Made by a program: the position numbers and the translations under genes. The notes under the pieces are model-generated. The model was not told the origin of the DNA and made no database searches. It saw nothing but the letters and a program-made list of their open reading frames with translations. DNA of 64,000 bases. Origin: Triops longicaudatus (Eukaryota > Arthropoda > Branchiopoda > Notostraca > Triopsidae). Below are positions 60,294-64,000 of the stretch, in pieces. Location of the stretch: contig JAGQDJ010000033.1 in the NCBI GenBank assembly GCA_022885665.1, positions 984,109 to 1,048,108 on the forward strand, given 5' to 3'. The first letter of the stretch is position 1. Each line of letters begins with the position of its first letter.

Positions 60294-61371
60294 TAGAGGA
60301 GGGTAGGGACAATAGTAACATTTCGCGCTTTGTCAGTTTTTTTTCGTAGCACGAACTTTTTCGTAGAACTCTCATCTCTCACTCTCCCTCTAGTATAATC
60401 ACTAGATGCAGGAATATCTCTGCTCCCTGGGAAGCCGTTGTATGCTTCTTAAAAACTTAACATAAGATAAAATTAGCCGTCAAACTAGGAGGCCCTGTTT
60501 GTTATAACCATGTAACTTGTGGAAACAAAAGTAACATCGTGTTTAACGTGCGTTTTTCCATAAGAAACTTTACCAATCAAATTTCTTTACGATACACTAA
60601 ACTTACCGTAACGAAAGTTTGCAGTTACAGTCTTTTTTTTTTTTTTGGTGGGGAGGGAGGGATTTCATCTTCATCTTCATTAAGAAATAGTATACTATAA
60701 GAGAAGTTGTATAAATAAACAGATAAATGCAACGTGTTATGGAGGTGCCAGTTTCAAACGCCACACGGTTACCATGACAATAACCTAAGATAAACTGCTT
60801 GTGTTGTTTTTACAGAGTATAATTGTCGTCTTTGTACTAATTCACAGATGCTTAATATATTTAAGTTGAGACAAATGTTGCCCTTCTGTCCGTGATGGAT
60901 TTCTTCACAACCAGCAGTTCTGAATTCCAAATGCAAGCTACGTCATTCAGCGCTGCCGTTTTTCACACCTCGTTTGTCATGATCGAGAAATCGGCTATCA
61001 CAAACGTTTCCACGAGTGTCCTGTGGTTTCTAGGTCTCCTGTAAAAGAACTATGGGACAATGGTGTCTAAGATTTTCGCGTCTTGTTCGGTAGCATTCAG
61101 AGAGCTCAAAAACTATTTTGCAAAAAGTTTTGGTCTCGGATAGTGAACGCAACTTGCGAAAAAGTACAACCCATTTCTTTTAAAAAAGTAGAAAAAACAG
61201 AAATAATTGAATATTTCAATTAATCCTCAATCATTCCACATGCAACTTTGTACAGTGCCCCTTACGGTATGTGACATGACTGATTTTTTACAGGAACAAG
61301 AAACCTCTCGTTCTAATGTTACGGCTTTTGTTTCTTTCGCGTAATGTTACTTTTGTCCCTACCCTCCTCTA
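60294..61371. mobile_element. DNA-transposon-like element with 34-bp terminal inverted repeats
   Basis: The left arm 60294-60327 begins TAGAGGAGGGTAGGGACAA. The right arm 61338-61371 is its reverse complement with 32 of 34 bases matching. The terminal TA is shared by both ends, fitting a TA target site. The motif GTAACAT recurs just inside both ends and in the interior (e.g. near 60530 and 61315), as transposase-binding repeats do. There is no transposase ORF, so it is non-autonomous. Confidence 0.75.
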
Positions 61372-61499
61372 CTTACCGCGATATATAAACCCTGACTGAG
61401 ATTTTGATGGGTTCTTGTTGTACACATTATTCTAAAAACAAGGAATTTTGTTTCGTTTTTTTTCCGACCATATGACCCGGATTTTTCTTTGTTTTGTTT

Positions 61500-61745
61500 C
61501 AAAGACAACCGACGCTGTGTTTGCGATGTATTGTCGTCTTTGGCTGTCTTAGTTCGGAGTTATTGCTTTGCGAAGTCTCCCGCCGTGAGAACGTGACGTA
61601 GCAGGTGGTGAAGTAAAGTGACATCAAGGCGTCACGCGACCTTGCTCAACCAATAAAACCGCAATTTGTATGCCGCAGGTTTACTGGTTCACCATCGTGA
61701 CGCTACAGACCCACGTGACCAAGCTGGACTCATGTCGAAAATAAC
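61500..61745. promoter_or_regulatory. CpG-richer, promoter-like block
   Basis: This block has more CG dinucleotides than its surroundings. It carries CRE/ATF-like GTGACGTAG, GCGTCACGCGAC, an E-box CACGTGACC and a CCAAT box (ACCAATAAAAC). No gene start is visible inside the window; it may serve a gene beyond the edge or an RNA. Confidence 0.25.
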
Positions 61746-61871
61746 CGTTTGAATTTAAGATTTCTTTTTTCTTGAATATTTTAGTTATTATTTTGCATAT
61801 GGTAAAAATGAACATATGAGTAGTACTCTTTTCTTTTTACGAGAAATAAGTTTGTATGTATATGTTTCTCT

Positions 61872-62361
61872 TTAAGGCCACATTAAACACAACTTTCAGT
61901 GTTCTTCAAATACAAAACATTTAGAGAATTTCCTACGGGAAGGGTAGGTCTCTTATTGTAACTAACAGCAGAGGTTGAATGAAGTCACATAGAAACTCTG
62001 GATAGAGGCACATCCCAACATAGTCATACAAAACCTAAAATTTTCAGACACGGTGTTAAAAAAGTACCTGACCAATTTCTTTTCTCTTTGTGCCTTAAAA
62101 TTTCAAAAAATTAAACCTAGTGTATCAGTTTCCCTGATTTTCATTGTCCTATATAGTAAAAAAGTAGCAAAATCCAACCCTAATGTACAAATTTAGAAAA
62201 TAACTTTTGAAGAAAAACTCAGATTGGTGCAATAGATATTAATAATACTACCATTACTGTTATAACAGTTTCTATGATTTTTTTTAGCCATTTTTCCAAC
62301 ATGATGTCTGAAAATTCCATGTTATTCCCCCATATGGGCTTTGTTTATGCAGCGGCCTTAA
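61872..62361. mobile_element. TTAA-flanked inverted-repeat element (possible)
   Basis: It begins TTAAGGCCAC and ends GCGGCCTTAA. The arms are short (about 8-10 bp) and the interior is AT-rich with no ORF. The TTAA at both ends would fit a piggyBac-like or mariner-like MITE. The call is weaker than for its neighbour at 62748. Confidence 0.35.
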
Positions 62362-62411
62362 GGTTAATTCCAGCTTTTTGGTCTCCTTCGCCATCTATGG
62401 GAGCTCTGTTC

Positions 62412-62450
62412 AACTCAGTTCAGGCTCCACCGCAGCATATGAACTGAGTT
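62412..62450. repeat. Perfect 11-bp inverted repeat
   Basis: AACTCAGTTCA and TGAACTGAGTT are separated by 17 bp. Small hairpin, function unknown. Confidence 0.7.
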
Positions 62451-62747
62451 AAAGAAAGATCACACATATGGCAGAAGATACACCCCACACAAACACACGC
62501 AAAAAGGCTGCGGTATAAGGTTATGCCATAAGATTATAAGTACTTTAAACCACGATGAATACAACAAGGCAACCGCACATAACTTGTCATCCTACCCTAA
62601 AGCAACCCACAATGCATACAAATACAACTGGACCACTGCATCTTCGTCTTACTGGCGAGGTAAGTTTTTTCGTGGTTGCCTATATTCTGTGTATGTCTGT
62701 GTCTTATGTCCGTAGCGTAATTCAGTTATTGAAATTAAGCTCTTTCA

Positions 62748-62861
62748 TTAAGGCTACAATATGCCATTTTCATTAGTGAACAGACAAAATAGCAAAACGT
62801 TGCATAGCAGATTTCTCATTTAAACTGTGTATTGAGAGAAAGTGGTATACGGTGGCCTTAA
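62748..62861. mobile_element. 114-bp TTAA-flanked MITE
   Basis: TTAAGGCTACAATATGCC starts the left arm. The right arm, read in reverse complement, starts TTAAGGCCACCGTATACC. 19 of 24 positions match. TTAA at both ends suits a piggyBac-type or TA-type insertion. Same terminal family as the elements at 28737 and 61872. Confidence 0.6.
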
Positions 62862-64000
62862 CAAACTGTATAAGTCTGTCCTTGTGCTGTTACTAACCTT
62901 CATCATGTTTTGGCCTAGTCAACATGTGCTTCCCCCCTTTTAAGAACCCTTTGTCATAAAAATGTCAGGCGCATACGAAATCTGGGAACAGACGTGGCCA
63001 AGATACATTTTTGCAGGATGTGGAAATTATGAAATCAGTCAATACTAGCCTAGGGTGCATTTTTGTCGTGAACTAATAATCACAACTGGGCTGGCCAGTT
63101 AGCATAACTGGCGTTTTGGCGTGAAGGCATCAGTTGCGTTGAACGCGATTGCTGCTTTCCGTTTTAGCGTTCTGGAGGAGCAAAGGATAACGGAGATAGA
63201 TGTTTAAACCCCGCCCACCGCTTTTTATGTAAACAGTCCTTCTGTCAGTTGAACGCAGAGCTGCTTAATGCTTATTTTATCGTGAACTCGAAGAAGAACT
63301 TGCCAATGGATTAGTTAACAATAAAATATATCCCTAGATAATGCATTAAAGAAATATGGAAAGCTGTTAGTGTCAAAAACTGTCATGCGGCACCTGTCAT
63401 TGCGTGTGATTTTCGTTTACGCAGCTGTATGAAAGGTAACTTCGCTCTAAGAAACAAACAAAAAAAAAAAATACAAAGTAGCAATAAAAGTAAAGTTGAT
63501 CAGTTCTCAGTATCCTTCAAGACTCGTGGGAGTCCCACGGTAAAAGCACCTTAGCTCGAATTGAGCTGATTTATGTCCAATTTTTGGGAGCTTTTTTGTG
63601 CAGTCCCCAGGGACCTACAAGAGAGCAAACAAATAATCAACGTAATTAACAACTTTAGTTGTTTTGTACGTGTGAAAACAATGGAGTTCTCCTGTGCACT
63701 GTCCAAAATATTCCGGAATTTGAGTACCCAGCTTAGGTGGATTACTGCAAAATTATTTATGAGTGCTGATTAAGTATCTAGTGTAATTAAGCAATAATGT
63801 CAGCCACAGTCTCTGCCGTAGAAATGTGCGTTTGTGTTAGTTTTGCATATTTTGTGCAGATCTGTCCTGGGCGTTCTGCAAAAGTCTAACTTGACCAGCA
63901 GCTAGTGTCGCCGCCAGAATCACGCTAACGGCGACAGGGAACTCAACACGAAGTCGAGCTTAAACTAACACTACTGTATTAAACAAACACTACACAAAAA
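62862..64000. other. Non-coding end of the window
   Basis: AT-rich. No supportable gene, repeat or RNA was seen. A gene cut by the window edge cannot be excluded. Confidence 0.45.

Noticed and set aside
1..64000. tRNA, rRNA, CRISPR arrays or prokaryotic-type operons
   Set aside because: I scanned for tRNA T-loop motifs, repeated spacers and operon-like ORF runs and found none. The gene structures are clearly eukaryotic.

Overview
This window is eukaryotic nuclear DNA from a compact invertebrate genome, most likely an arthropod. The genes are intron-rich, with GT-AG introns usually of about 55-80 nt. HSP90 and HIPK have an arthropod look, and there is a relaxin-receptor-type LGR. The exact taxon cannot be fixed from the sequence; a crustacean or mite is a guess. 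I found no bacterial operons, CRISPR arrays, tRNA or rRNA genes. Exon models were built by hand from splice sites and reading-frame phase. Where I quote a protein length, the exon sum is divisible by three.

Layout: (1) 0-15 kb, all minus strand: a complete 15-exon HIPK kinase, a relaxin/LGR3-type receptor with an LDLa module and leucine-rich repeats, and a NIPA-family magnesium transporter. (2) 15.5-15.7 kb: the only assembly gap, inside what looks like a hAT-type transposon copy. (3) 16-31.8 kb, a dense housekeeping block: MRPL30 (+), LONRF (-), PLRG1 (+), HSP90 (-, with a heat-shock element and 5' intron) and ABCE1 (-). (4) 35.8-50.2 kb: a Rabin8/RAB3IP-like Rab GEF (+), AKAP17A-like (-), GALK2-like (+), a very divergent SLC6-family transporter (+) and a leucine-rich-repeat surface protein (-). 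(5) 50.2-64 kb: gene-poor, AT-rich DNA with terminal-inverted-repeat elements and a few unexplained exon-like ORFs.

The genes do not form one pathway. They cover signalling (HIPK, LGR, Rabin8, AKAP17A), transport (NIPA, SLC6), translation and ribosome recycling (MRPL30, ABCE1), splicing (PLRG1, AKAP17A), protein quality control (HSP90, LONRF) and sugar metabolism (GALK2). Several pairs are convergent with short gaps (PLRG1/HSP90 302 bp, Rabin8/AKAP17A about 0.5 kb) or divergent (LONRF/PLRG1, AKAP17A/GALK2).

The most interesting observation is at the 3' end of LONRF. Its stop codon sits in the context TGA-CTA-G, the best-known stop-readthrough motif. The same frame then stays open for 62 ATG-free codons that end in a hydrophobic membrane-anchor-like segment. 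The main rival explanation is a small independent gene resembling complex III subunit UQCR11, whose only plausible ATG is one base out of frame. Second is the SLC6-like transporter, whose family signature in TM1 is rewritten. Third is a set of short terminal-inverted-repeat elements, two of them with exact 8-bp target duplications.
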